Source of the DNA: an uncultured Roseobacter sp.
Lineage (GTDB): Bacteria; Pseudomonadota; Alphaproteobacteria; Rhodobacterales; Rhodobacteraceae
Direction of reading: 5' to 3'
Assembly: GCF_947492555.1 (NCBI RefSeq)
Contig: NZ_CANLNE010000002.1
Coordinates: 859,501 to 923,500, forward strand
Length of the DNA stretch: 64,000 nt
The translations under genes were made by a program, and so were the position numbers. Of the stretch, positions 56,216-64,000 are shown one piece after another. Every line of letters begins with the position of its first letter. The first letter of the stretch is position 1. The notes below the pieces were generated by a model. The model was not told where the DNA came from, did no database searches, and saw nothing but the letters and a program-made list of their open reading frames with translations.

Positions 56216-58744
56216 TTACTCCCGGGCCCGCAACACCCGAGCGGGTGACGCATTAAGTGGCGCCCAGGCAAAGAGAAGACCGGCCACCAGCGTCGTCAGG
56301 ATACCACCGAGGATGATCGGCAGGGCGGAGAGCCAGATCACCGAAAAGTCCGTATCCATGATGAAGCGGCTCACGGCCCAGCCACCGGTGATCCCAGCCG
56401 CAAGCGCTACGATACCTGCGCAGAGACCCAGCAAGGCGGAGCGCAGGGCAAAGCTGGTCAGGATGTGGCGGCGCGGCGCGCCGAGAGTTTTCAGGACGGC
56501 GGCTTCGTAGATGCGCGCATTGATGCCAGCCGCCGCCGCACCAATCAGCACGAGAAAGCCAGTCAATAGCGTGGCGGCCGCGCCATAGGAGGTGGCTGCG
56601 GCCAGCCCGGCCAGAACGTCAACAACGCGGTCAATGGCATCGCGGACGCGCACGGCGGTGATGTTGGGGTATTGGCCTGCGAGATCGCGCAGGATTTGCG
56701 CTTCGGCCTCTTCCTCTGCGTAGACGGTCGAGATGAAACTGTGCGGGGCGCCGGAGAGGGCCGCGGGGTTCATTGCCAGGATAAAGCCGATACCGGCGGT
56801 GGAGAAATCCACCTCGCGGAAGCTGGCGATGGTGCCGGTGATGTCACGGCCCAGGATGTTCACGGTCATCTCGTCCCCGATCTGAAGACCCATCTCGGCG
56901 GCCTCTTCGGCGGCGAAGCTGATCAGAGGTGGCCCGGTATAATCCGCGGCCCACCAGTCGCCAGCGGTGATGCGTGTGTTCTCGGGCAGGGCCTCTGAGT
57001 AGGTCACACCGCGGTCGCCTTGCAGAACCCAGTGGTCACCCGCAACCTCACGCGCGGGCTGGCCATTGATCCTGGTGATAATGCCCCGCAGCATCGGGGC
57101 GGATTGGACGCGCTCGACCGCAGGGTCGTTTGACAGCCTTTCAGTAAAGCCCGTCATCTGATCTTTCTGGATGTCGACGAAGAAGTAGGAGGGTGCCACT
57201 TCGGGCAGGTTCCCAGTGATCGCGCCGCGCAGGTTGCCATCGATTTGGCCAACGGCGGCGAGGACCGACAGGCCGAGACCCAAAGAAAGCACCACCGATG
57301 TGGCGCCTTCGCGAGGCCCGGAGATGGCGGCGAGCGCCCACCTGGCGCGGGGCATGCCCCGCGCCAGGTGGGCGCCCCGGCGCGAGAGGTGACGGATCAG
57401 CAGGGCGGCCCCTGCGAGCAGAAGCAGCGCGCCGCAGATGCCGCCTGCGGTCCAGAATGTCAGCCACCAGGTGCCGGAGAACCAGCCTGCGAGGCCCAGC
57501 AGCAGCGCCAGCGCGAGCGCGGTGGCGGCAAGATAGCGCGGAGTAGGCAGGGCGCGGGCCGACATCAGCGCATCGCGAAAGAGCGTCGCGGGTTTGATCT
57601 CTTCGGCGCGGGCCAGCGGCCAGAGGGTGAAGAGGAAGGCCGTGAGCAGCCCATAAATCGACGCTTCGATCAGCGGGGCAGGGTAGAGCGCGAAGGCCGC
57701 GGGGATCGGCAGGCGCGCCTCGATCAGCGGTGCGAAGATCAGCGGCGCAAGCCCGCCCAGAACCACGCCGATCGCGATGCCACAGAGGGACAGCACGCCG
57801 ATCTGAATGAAGTACGTCTGAAAGATCACGCGGCGGGTTGCCCCCAGCGTGCGCAGTGTGGCGATCACGCTGGTCTTGCCCGCAAGATAGGCGCGAACGG
57901 CGGAAGAGACACCGACCCCGCCCACCGCGAGGCCGGAGAGTCCCACGAGGATCAGGAAGGCGCCGAGGCGGTCCACGAATTCGGAAATTCCCGGCGCGCC
58001 GTTGCGCGCATCCGTCCAGCGCAGACCGGTGTCTTCGAACCGGCTGCGTGCCGCTTCGGCAAGGACGGCGACATCGGCGTCGGGCGGCAGGTCGAGGCGG
58101 TATTTCGTGGAAAAGAGGGTGCCGGGTGCGAGCAGTTGCGCGTTGGCGAGGCTTTCGGTGGTCACAATTGTGCGGGGCCCGAGGGCAAAGCCGCCTGCCG
58201 CGCTGTCGGGCTCCCGGGCCAGTTCGGCGCTCAGGTGAAACGCTTGGGTGCCAAGGCGGAAGGTGTCGCCGATAGCAAGGCCCAGCCGGTCGATCAATAC
58301 GCGTTCCATCACCGCGCCAGGCAGGCCGTTTTCAACAGCCAACGCCTGATCGAGCGGAATGTCGGGGATCAGATCCACTGTACCAATCAGCGGGTAGGCC
58401 GTGTCGATGGCTTTGATCTGGGTCAGGCCGCGCTCGGCGGTGTCGCCCTCACCCACCACGGCCATGGAACGGAAATCGACAATTTCCGAGACGTTTTCAG
58501 CGACTTGCGCCATCCAGGCGCGTTCTTCGTCGGTTGCAAAGCGGTAGGTGAAATCCATCTCCGCATCGCCGCCCAGAAGGGCGGCACCTTCGCGGGTAAG
58601 ACCTGCTTCGATGCCGGAACGTACGGAGCCCACGGCAGCAATGGCAGCCACGCCGAGGGCGAGGCAGGCGAGGAAAATGCGAAAGCCCTGAAGACCGCCG
58701 CGCAGCTCGCGCTTGGCAAACCGGGCTGCGAGGGAAAGACTCAT
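56216..58744 (-). CDS. ABC transporter permease, YbbP/FtsX-like
   Basis: An 842-residue permease with two FtsX domains and about 10 TM helices. An N-terminal TM (FLACLALGVAAIAAVGSVR) leads to a large periplasmic domain. A FtsX block follows at ~250-400 (ASSAVRAYLAGKTSVIATLR-type coupling segment), then a central TM pair, a second periplasmic domain and the final FtsX block (EAAVLKTLGAPRRHILTSF). E. coli YbbP pairs with YbbA and TesA; the cargo is not settled. Codons for about residues 457-470 lie in a perfect 42-bp palindrome (57334-57375). Start overlaps the ATPase stop. Confidence 0.9.
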   Translation of the reverse strand: MSLSLAARFAKRELRGGLQGFRIFLACLALGVAAIAAVGSVRSGIEAGLTREGAALLGGDAEMDFTYRFATDEERAWMAQVAENVSEIVDFRSMAVVGEGDTAERGLTQIKAIDTAYPLIGTVDLIPDIPLDQALAVENGLPGAVMERVLIDRLGLAIGDTFRLGTQAFHLSAELAREPDSAAGGFALGPRTIVTTESLANAQLLAPGTLFSTKYRLDLPPDADVAVLAEAARSRFEDTGLRWTDARNGAPGISEFVDRLGAFLILVGLSGLAVGGVGVSSAVRAYLAGKTSVIATLRTLGATRRVIFQTYFIQIGVLSLCGIAIGVVLGGLAPLIFAPLIEARLPIPAAFALYPAPLIEASIYGLLTAFLFTLWPLARAEEIKPATLFRDALMSARALPTPRYLAATALALALLLGLAGWFSGTWWLTFWTAGGICGALLLLAGAALLIRHLSRRGAHLARGMPRARWALAAISGPREGATSVVLSLGLGLSVLAAVGQIDGNLRGAITGNLPEVAPSYFFVDIQKDQMTGFTERLSNDPAVERVQSAPMLRGIITRINGQPAREVAGDHWVLQGDRGVTYSEALPENTRITAGDWWAADYTGPPLISFAAEEAAEMGLQIGDEMTVNILGRDITGTIASFREVDFSTAGIGFILAMNPAALSGAPHSFISTVYAEEEAEAQILRDLAGQYPNITAVRVRDAIDRVVDVLAGLAAATSYGAAATLLTGFLVLIGAAAAGINARIYEAAVLKTLGAPRRHILTSFALRSALLGLCAGIVALAAGITGGWAVSRFIMDTDFSVIWLSALPIILGGILTTLVAGLLFAWAPLNASPARVLRARE
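57334..57375. repeat. Perfect 42-bp palindrome within the permease gene
   Basis: Twenty-one bases on each side of the 57354/57355 centre (GGCATGCC) are exact complements with no spacer. It encodes GAHLARGMPRARWA in frame on the minus strand, without stop or shift, in a region where the permease family has a continuous alignable segment (RRGAHLARGMPRARWALAAI). The first mismatch is at 57333/57376. Confidence 0.9.
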
Positions 58745-59430
58745 TCCGCCGCGCGCTCCATGGGAACCACACGGCCATCGCCGAGGCGGATCACACGGTC
58801 GCAGCGGGCAGCGAGGCTCTGGCTGTGGGTCACAAGGACCAGCGTGGCGCCGTGCCGATCGCGCAGTCCAAAGAGCAGGTCGATGATCGCAGCCCCATTG
58901 GCACCGTCGAGGTTGCCGGTGGGTTCATCCGCCAGAAGGATATCGGGGCGCGGGGCGGAGGCGCGGGCGAGGGCCACCCGTTGCTGCTCGCCGCCGGACA
59001 GTTGCGAAGGATAGTGATTGGCCCGCTGTGCCAGACCGACCTCGGCCAGCTCTGCCTCGGCTTTTGCGAAAGCATCGGCGTCACCTGCAAGCTCCAGCGG
59101 AGTTGCAACGTTCTCAAGGGCCGTCATCGTCGGGATCAGGTGAAAAGACTGGAACACCACACCCATGTGATCACGGCGGAACCGGGCAAGCGCGTCCTCG
59201 GACATGCGCGTGAGATCCTGCCCCAGCGCCATCACGGTCCCGGATGTCGCATGCTCCAGCCCACCCATAAGCATCAGCAGTGAGGATTTGCCGGAGCCGG
59301 AGGGGCCGATCAGTCCAAGGCTCTCCCCCCGGTGTACCTCAAGCGAGATGCCGTGCAGGATATCAACCCGGCCAGCATTGCCATCCAGCGATAAAGTCGC
59401 ATCTTTGAGAGAGAAGACTGGATCTGTCAT
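58741..59430 (-). CDS. ABC transporter ATP-binding protein, YbbA/LolD-like
   Basis: A 229-residue ATPase: Walker A GPSGSGKSS, Q-loop VVFQSFHLIPTMTALENV, signature LSGGEQQRVALARA, Walker B ILLADEPTGNLD and H-loop LVTHSQSLAARC. It powers the adjacent large permease, as the four-base ATGA overlap shows. MacB/LolD-type transporters of this group act on envelope substrates. The ATG at 59430 (MTDPVFSLKDATLS) is used. It is divergent from the SGNH esterase, the same order as E. coli ybbAP-tesA. Confidence 0.93.
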   Translation of the reverse strand: MTDPVFSLKDATLSLDGNAGRVDILHGISLEVHRGESLGLIGPSGSGKSSLLMLMGGLEHATSGTVMALGQDLTRMSEDALARFRRDHMGVVFQSFHLIPTMTALENVATPLELAGDADAFAKAEAELAEVGLAQRANHYPSQLSGGEQQRVALARASAPRPDILLADEPTGNLDGANGAAIIDLLFGLRDRHGATLVLVTHSQSLAARCDRVIRLGDGRVVPMERAAE

Positions 59431-59482
59431 GCGTGAAAAACCTTTGGCGGGTATACGTGTGGCATATGGAGGCTGGATCAAG

Positions 59483-60118
59483 ATGCACAAGGTTGTGATG
59501 TGTTTGGCGCTGTTCTGCCCCGTGGCAGGACAGGCGGAGGAGGTGGTGATCGCGGCGCTGGGCGACAGTCTCACGCAGGGCTACGGACTTGTCGAGACCG
59601 AAGGGTTTGTGCCGCAACTACAAAGATGGCTGGAGGCGGAAGGTACCGACGTACAGCTGATCAATGCGGGTGTGTCCGGCGACACAACTGCCGGGGGGCT
59701 GAGTCGGGCCGCCTGGACGCTTACCCCGGAGGTGGATGCGATGATCGTCGCACTGGGCGGCAACGATCTTTTGCGGGGGATTGATCCCGACGTCAGCCGT
59801 GCCAATCTTGAGGGTATTCTTCAGGCCGCCGCCACCGCGGAGGTCGAGGTGTTGCTGGTCGGCATGCAAGCGCCCGGCAACTACGGTCCGGCGTACAAGC
59901 AGGCTTTTGACGCGATGTATCCTGAGTTGTCCGAGACGTACAGCACGCTCTTTGCCCCCAGCTTTTTTGAGGGGCTGCGCATCGAGGAGGGCGATCCGGC
60001 GTCGGTCCGTGCCTTCATGCAGCCCGATGGCATTCATCCCAATGCCGATGGCGTGGTCCGGATCGTGGAAGCGCTCGGGCCCTATGCATTGGATTTGATC
60101 GCCCGCGTGGAGCAGTGA
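59483..60118 (+). CDS. tesA: SGNH-family periplasmic esterase/thioesterase I (TesA-like arylesterase)
   Basis: A 211-residue product with a short signal peptide (KVVMCLALFCPVAGQAEE). The SGNH blocks are all present: Ser in IAALGDSLTQGYGL, Gly in VSGDTTAGGLSR, Asn in ALGGNDLLRGI and the Asp-x-x-His pair in DGIHPNADG. It hydrolyses acyl esters or thioesters in the periplasm. GGAGG is 10 bases before the ATG at 59483; an in-frame ATG at 59429 would lengthen the N terminus. Divergent arrangement with ybbA-ybbP is conserved from E. coli. Confidence 0.9.
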   Translation: MHKVVMCLALFCPVAGQAEEVVIAALGDSLTQGYGLVETEGFVPQLQRWLEAEGTDVQLINAGVSGDTTAGGLSRAAWTLTPEVDAMIVALGGNDLLRGIDPDVSRANLEGILQAAATAEVEVLLVGMQAPGNYGPAYKQAFDAMYPELSETYSTLFAPSFFEGLRIEEGDPASVRAFMQPDGIHPNADGVVRIVEALGPYALDLIARVEQ

Positions 60119-60119
60119 C

Positions 60120-60737
60120 ATGCCGGGACGGTTTTTTCTGACCTCGCCGATGACGGACCTTGCCGCTGCCCTGAAGCAGGATGCGGCACAGGTCGCGGAT
60201 GAGCCTGCGCGCCGAAATATCGCCCCTGGGCAGGAAATCGTTGTGCTGACCGATGCCGGGCTGTCGCGGATGCGGTGGGGCATCATTCCGGTCGGGCGGG
60301 TCAATGCGCGGGGCCGCCCGGTGATGGAAACCATCGTGAACGCGCGCAGCGAAACGGTCTTTGACAAATCCGCTTTCACCGGGACCGGGCGGGCCGTTGT
60401 GCCCCTGAACGGCTGGTACGAATGGACGGGAGAGAAGCGGCGCAAGACACCGTGGCGGATCACGCCACGTTCCGGAGGGTTTCTGTATTTTGCCGCAATC
60501 ACGGATCGGTGGCAGGGGCCCGGCGGCATAGAGGTGGATCAGGTTGCGACGCTCACCTGCCCGCCCTCTGCCGACGTGATCGACGTGCATCACCGGATGG
60601 GTGTGATCCTCGATCCTGAAGACATCGATCTATGGCTCGGCGGCCCGCAAGAGCAGGTCGCACCGTTGCTGCGTCCCTGGCCCGACGGACGATTACAGGT
60701 CGAGAAGGCAGATGACGTGAATTGGGACGCGCCCTGA
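60120..60737 (+). CDS. SRAP (YedK/HMCES) family protein with Pro in place of catalytic Cys2
   Basis: A 205-residue SRAP-domain protein. Conserved active-site positions are present: N33 in NIAPGQ, N74/R76 in NARSET, E101 in GWYEW and H158 in VHHRMG, plus MRWGIIP. The N terminus reads MPGRFFLTSP, whereas the family has MCGR, with Cys2 forming a thiazolidine crosslink to abasic sites in single-stranded DNA. The codon is CCG, differing from TGC at all three positions, so it is not a single read error. After Met removal the protein would expose Pro1. It starts two bases after the esterase stop. Confidence 0.9.
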   Translation: MPGRFFLTSPMTDLAAALKQDAAQVADEPARRNIAPGQEIVVLTDAGLSRMRWGIIPVGRVNARGRPVMETIVNARSETVFDKSAFTGTGRAVVPLNGWYEWTGEKRRKTPWRITPRSGGFLYFAAITDRWQGPGGIEVDQVATLTCPPSADVIDVHHRMGVILDPEDIDLWLGGPQEQVAPLLRPWPDGRLQVEKADDVNWDAP

Positions 60738-60743
60738 AAATAC

Positions 60744-60770
60744 AAAAACGGGCACCGCGGCGCCCGTTTG
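60744..60770 (-). terminator. Bidirectional terminator between SRAP gene and cspA
   Basis: AAACGGGC and GCCCGTTT flank a GC-rich loop, so each strand reads stem then T/A-run (GCCCGTTTTTG on the minus strand). It serves cspA well (five Ts) and may also stop the + strand transcript of the SRAP gene. Confidence 0.75.
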
Positions 60771-60792
60771 CAAATCGTGTAAATGCCTGAAA

Positions 60793-60999
60793 TCAGGCCA
60801 GTGCGAGGTTGCCCGCGCTTTCGCGGCCATCACGGCCCGCTTCCACGTCGAAGGTAACTTTCTGGTTGTCTGCCAGACCTGTGAGGCCTGCGCGTTCAAC
60901 AGCAGAAATATGCACAAAGATGTCTTTGCCGCCGCCATCGGGGGCGATAAAGCCGTAGCCTTTTGTGGTGTTAAACCATTTCACGGTGCCAGTGGCCAT
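60793..60999 (-). CDS. cspA: Cold-shock-domain protein (CspA family)
   Basis: A 68-residue single cold-shock domain. RNP1 is KGYGFI, RNP2 is DIFVHIS; it starts ATGTVKWFNTTKGYGF and has the conserved surface aromatics. It binds single-stranded RNA/DNA as a chaperone. CAGGAG sits 10 bases before the ATG. A hairpin in the 5' region (61021-61042) may be part of the thermosensing leader. Terminator immediately downstream. Confidence 0.95.
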   Translation of the reverse strand: MATGTVKWFNTTKGYGFIAPDGGGKDIFVHISAVERAGLTGLADNQKVTFDVEAGRDGRESAGNLALA

Positions 61000-61324
61000 T
61001 CCCCGTGTCTCCTGTCTTGTGCTGCCCGCGGAATGCGGCAGCCTGGCTCGGTCGAAAGCAGATCGAATGACTGGCCGGAAGGAGCAGTGGTCGATAGTTT
61101 GTCGCGTCGCGTCTTCGATATTGGGGGTGGTCAGAGCAAAAGCAAGTCAAATTCCAATGATAGCGCTTACTTACACGAGGTCGGCGAATTCCCGCCAGCC
61201 GTGTATTGCGTATTTTTTCAGCAGTGAAGCGGCTGTTCTGAGAGAAACAAATTTTACCAGTTGATAAAAAAATGATTCCGTGACAGCTTTTTTGAATTGA
61301 ACAAGCCAGAATGGGGAAAAATCC
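61000..61324 (-). other. 325-base gap: cspA 5' leader and preT upstream region
   Basis: On the minus strand next to cspA a stem of GCTGCC(C)GC with GCGGCAGC, one bulge and loop GGAAT (61021-61042) lies in the likely long cspA leader. Further right the sequence becomes AT-rich (TTGATAAAAAAATG near 61261) and holds the probable promoter of preT, though no hexamer pair is convincing. No conserved regulator palindrome is seen and no gene. Confidence 0.4.
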
Positions 61325-62656
61325 ATGTCCAGCGACGCATTCACACCAGGTATCGTGCCGGCCCGTCTGGAGGCCGAAGCTTATGCGGATCATTTTTCGG
61401 ATCTGCACCCGCGTCTGGATGCGCATGAAGCATTGGTGGCGGCGGATCGGTGCTATTTTTGCCATGACGCGCCTTGTATCACCGCCTGCCCGACCGACAT
61501 CGATATTCCGCTGTTCATCCGGCAAATCGCGACGGGCACGCCGGATGCTGCTGCAAAAACCATTCTGAGCCAGAACATTATGGGTGGGATGTGCGCGCGG
61601 GTCTGTCCGACGGAACAGCTGTGTGAAGAGGCCTGTGTCCGCGAATTGGCCGAGGGCAAGCCGGTTCTGATCGGACAGCTTCAGCGCTATGCGACCGATC
61701 ATCTGCAGGAACAGGGCGTTCACCCTTTCTCCCGAGCTGCGGCGACCGGTAAAACGGTTGCCGTGGTGGGGGCGGGGCCTGCGGGCCTGAGTTGCGCACA
61801 TCGGCTGGCGATGCTGGGCCATGACGTCGTGGTCTATGACGCCCGGCCAAAAGCCGGGGGGCTCAACGAATACGGGATCGCAACCTACAAAACGGTTGAG
61901 GGCTTTGCGCAGGCCGAGGTGGACTGGCTCTTGCAGATCGGTGGCATCCGCATCGAATTCGGCAAGGCACTGGGCCGCGAAGAGACGCTCGAGAGCTTGC
62001 GCGCGGGGCATGACGCTGTCTTCCTCGGCATGGGTCTGGGCGGCGTGAATGCATTGGAGGCCGAGGGGTCGGACAAGGAGGGCGTGCTGGACGCGGTCGA
62101 CTTCATCGCCGACCTGCGGCAGGCGGATGATCTGGCACAGGTGCCTGTGGGCCGCGATGTGGTGGTGATCGGCGGTGGGATGACGGCCATTGATGCCGCC
62201 GTTCAGGCCAGGCTGTTGGGTGCCTTGAATGTCACGCTGGTCTATCGCCGGGGCCGTGATCGGATGAATGCGAGCGTCTTTGAGCAGGATCTGGCCACAA
62301 GCAAGGGCGTCAGGATCGTGACGCACGCCGTGCCGCGCGCGGTCATTGGCAACGGTGCTGTGCGTGAGATTGAATTCGACTATGTCGATGAGGCGATGGC
62401 GCCGACCGGTCAGGCCTTGAGGCTGGCGGCGGATCAGGTGTTCCGCGCAATCGGTCAGTCGCTGGTGGGAGAGGGCCTGCCGGCGCTGGAAGGCCGCAAG
62501 ATCAAGGTTGATGACGCGGGCCGGACATCGTTGCAAGGTGTCTGGGCCGGTGGTGATTGCGCCGCAGGGGGTGACGATCTCACGGTAACGGCCGTGGCCG
62601 AAGGGCGCGACGCGGCAATGGATATTCACAAGGCACTGACAGGGGCTGCGGCGTAA
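61325..62656 (+). CDS. preT: Dihydropyrimidine dehydrogenase subunit PreT (GltD-like NAD(P)H/FAD/Fe-S oxidoreductase)
   Basis: A 443-residue electron-transfer subunit. N-terminal [4Fe-4S] cysteines are in CYFCHDAPCITACPTDI and CARVCPTEQLCEEAC. FAD loop VVGAGPAGLSCAHRLAMLG, NAD(P) loop VVVIGGGMTAIDAA and the C-terminal VWAGGDCAAGGDDLTV motif are visible, as in GltD. It passes electrons from NAD(P)H to PreA. Starts at ATG 61325; preA follows after 24 bases. The regulator and dihydropyrimidinase normally linked to this pathway are not in the window. Confidence 0.93.
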   Translation: MSSDAFTPGIVPARLEAEAYADHFSDLHPRLDAHEALVAADRCYFCHDAPCITACPTDIDIPLFIRQIATGTPDAAAKTILSQNIMGGMCARVCPTEQLCEEACVRELAEGKPVLIGQLQRYATDHLQEQGVHPFSRAAATGKTVAVVGAGPAGLSCAHRLAMLGHDVVVYDARPKAGGLNEYGIATYKTVEGFAQAEVDWLLQIGGIRIEFGKALGREETLESLRAGHDAVFLGMGLGGVNALEAEGSDKEGVLDAVDFIADLRQADDLAQVPVGRDVVVIGGGMTAIDAAVQARLLGALNVTLVYRRGRDRMNASVFEQDLATSKGVRIVTHAVPRAVIGNGAVREIEFDYVDEAMAPTGQALRLAADQVFRAIGQSLVGEGLPALEGRKIKVDDAGRTSLQGVWAGGDCAAGGDDLTVTAVAEGRDAAMDIHKALTGAAA

Positions 62657-62680
62657 CGCCCGCCCGATGGAGGAACCGAT

Positions 62681-63982
62681 ATGGCTGATTTAACAAGTGA
62701 CTTTGTAGGCATCAAAAGCCCGAACCCGTTCTGGCTGGCCTCTGCGCCGCCGACGGACAAGGAATACAACGTGCGCCGCGCCTTTGGCGCGGGCTGGGGC
62801 GGTGTGGTTTGGAAAACACTGGGCCTTGATCCGCATGTGGTCAATGTGAACGGCCCGCGCTATGGCGCGATCTACGGCGCCGACCGACGGTTGTTGGGAT
62901 TGAACAACATCGAGTTGATCACTGACCGGCCCCTGCAGACCAATCTGGATGAGATCAAGGTTGTAAAACGAGATTATCCGGATCGGGCGATGATCGTCTC
63001 GCTCATGGTGCCCTGCGAGGAAGAGCCGTGGAAGTTCATTTTGCCGCAGGTTGAGGAGACTGGTGCCGATGGGGTCGAGCTGAACTTCGGCTGCCCGCAC
63101 GGTATGTCAGAGCGGGGCATGGGCTCCGCTGTGGGGCAGGTGCCCGAATACATCGAGATGGTGACGCGCTGGGTCAAGGCCAACACGCGCATGCCGGTGA
63201 TCGTGAAGCTGACGCCGAACATCACGGATATCCGCAAGCCCGCCGAGGCCGCGATGAAAGGCGGGGCGGATGCGGTCTCGCTGATCAATACGATCAACTC
63301 GATCACCTCCGTGGATCTTGATCTCTTTGCGCCGGAGCCGACGATTGACGGCAAGGGGGCCCATGGCGGCTATTGCGGTCCTGCGGTCAAGCCGATTGCA
63401 TTGAATATGGTGGCAGAGATCGCGCGGGACCCGAGCCTGGGGCAGATCCCGATTTCCGGCATCGGCGGGATCACAACCTGGCGTGATGCGGCGGAATTCA
63501 TGGCATTGGGTGCTGGCAATGTGCAGGTCTGCACGGCGGCCATGACCTACGGGTTCAAGATCGTGCAGGAGATGATCAGTGGCCTGTCGGACTACATGGA
63601 CAGCAAAGGGCTGACCTCCGTGGATCAGATCGTGGGACGCGCGGTGCCGAATGTCACCGACTGGCAGCATCTGAACCTGAACTACGTGGCCAAGGCCAAG
63701 ATTGATCAGGATCTGTGTATCTCCTGCGGGCGCTGCTTTGCTGCCTGCGAGGACACGTCACATCAGGCGATTGCCATGTCTGCGGACCGCACCTTCACCG
63801 TGATCGATGAGGAATGCGTGGCCTGCAACCTCTGCGTCAACGTATGCCCGGTTGAGGACTGCATCACCATGGAGGCGATGGCGCCGGGGCTCGTTGACCC
63901 GCGCACGGGAAAAGTGGTCGAGCCGGACTATGCCAACTGGACCACCCATCCGAACAATCCGGCATCCAAGGCTGCAGAGTAG
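62681..63982 (+). CDS. preA: Dihydropyrimidine dehydrogenase catalytic subunit PreA
   Basis: A 433-residue flavoenzyme. The FMN-binding TIM barrel (VGIKSPNPFWLASAPPTDKE, ELNFGCPHGMSERGMGSAVG, VKLTPNITDI, SGIGGITTWRDAAEFM) is followed by two C-terminal [4Fe-4S] ferredoxin clusters, CISCGRCFAACEDTSH and CVACNLCVNVCPVEDC. It reduces uracil or thymine to the 5,6-dihydro form, the first step of the reductive pathway. The mammalian proton-donating Cys in the MGLACGQ loop corresponds to Val here (MGSAVGQ). Confidence 0.93.
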   Translation: MADLTSDFVGIKSPNPFWLASAPPTDKEYNVRRAFGAGWGGVVWKTLGLDPHVVNVNGPRYGAIYGADRRLLGLNNIELITDRPLQTNLDEIKVVKRDYPDRAMIVSLMVPCEEEPWKFILPQVEETGADGVELNFGCPHGMSERGMGSAVGQVPEYIEMVTRWVKANTRMPVIVKLTPNITDIRKPAEAAMKGGADAVSLINTINSITSVDLDLFAPEPTIDGKGAHGGYCGPAVKPIALNMVAEIARDPSLGQIPISGIGGITTWRDAAEFMALGAGNVQVCTAAMTYGFKIVQEMISGLSDYMDSKGLTSVDQIVGRAVPNVTDWQHLNLNYVAKAKIDQDLCISCGRCFAACEDTSHQAIAMSADRTFTVIDEECVACNLCVNVCPVEDCITMEAMAPGLVDPRTGKVVEPDYANWTTHPNNPASKAAE

Positions 63983-64000
63983 CAGTGGTGCCTTAGTTAG

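Noticed and set aside
57245-59014. 589-codon open frame on the + strand opposite the ABC permease
   Set aside because: Rich in R/G/E/A with no recognisable fold; a mirror frame of a high-GC gene with strong codon bias. The minus-strand permease has clear domains and couples to the ATPase.

Overview
The window reads as chromosomal DNA of an alphaproteobacterium of the Rhodobacteraceae (Roseobacter group). The base composition is GC-rich. The gene set is typical of that family: a methylmalonyl-CoA epimerase/DUF1467 pair, glnD-murJ near trpS, an RpoH2-type sigma-32, an iron-sulfur (6-4)-type photolyase next to an SDR gene, a second glutamyl-tRNA synthetase, a DUF1801 protein and a PreT/PreA pair. 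Genus-level placement is inference. I saw no rRNA, tRNA, CRISPR array, transposase or prophage.

Layout. 1-9.2 kb holds the end of a GntR/FCD regulator, a GT2 glycosyltransferase, aspS, a GNAT acetyltransferase, an orphan response regulator, the epimerase and DUF1467, an EI24 membrane protein, a nitroreductase, a histone-deacetylase-like hydrolase, a VOC protein and an unrecognised membrane protein. 9.2-18.9 kb carries trpS, a rhomboid-fold protein without catalytic residues, murJ and glnD (overlapping), an LpoA-like lipoprotein, and rsmI, yraN and gshB. 18.9-29 kb has comM, a GST, a phosphatase/cobU pair, rpoH2 coupled to a ChaN-like gene, coaBC-dut-moeB-like, and an M3 oligopeptidase. 29-35.6 kb is the cell-shape cluster mreB-mreC-mreD-mrdA-rodA, with a ghrA-like gene at its tail. 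35.6-40 kb has leuA with a leucine-rich leader peptide, and the SDR-photolyase pair. 40-42.2 kb is an AT-richer patch with a GGDEF-EAL protein. 42.2-51.2 kb has a secreted MORN-repeat protein, nadE, a PHB-depolymerase-like esterase between two arms of a perfect 28-bp inverted repeat, a Tat-exported MBL hydrolase, gltX and a MATE pump. 51.2-56 kb is the glycine cleavage operon gcvT-gcvH-gcvP under a tandem glycine riboswitch. 56-64 kb has a YbbP/YbbA-type ABC system with a divergent SGNH esterase, an SRAP-family DNA-protection protein, cspA, and preT-preA for reductive pyrimidine breakdown.

Most genes are housekeeping. The strongest unusual signals are: (i) an SRAP/YedK homologue whose nucleophile Cys2 is Pro; (ii) a perfect 42-bp palindrome inside the ABC permease gene; (iii) a probably leaderless leucine leader peptide upstream of leuA, with two mutually exclusive hairpins but no U-run; (iv) an 18-repeat MORN array whose F/W alternation shows duplication of a nine-repeat block; (v) a rhomboid pseudoprotease; (vi) the 28-bp inverted repeat flanking one esterase gene. 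All calls come from reading the sequence; no database search was run.
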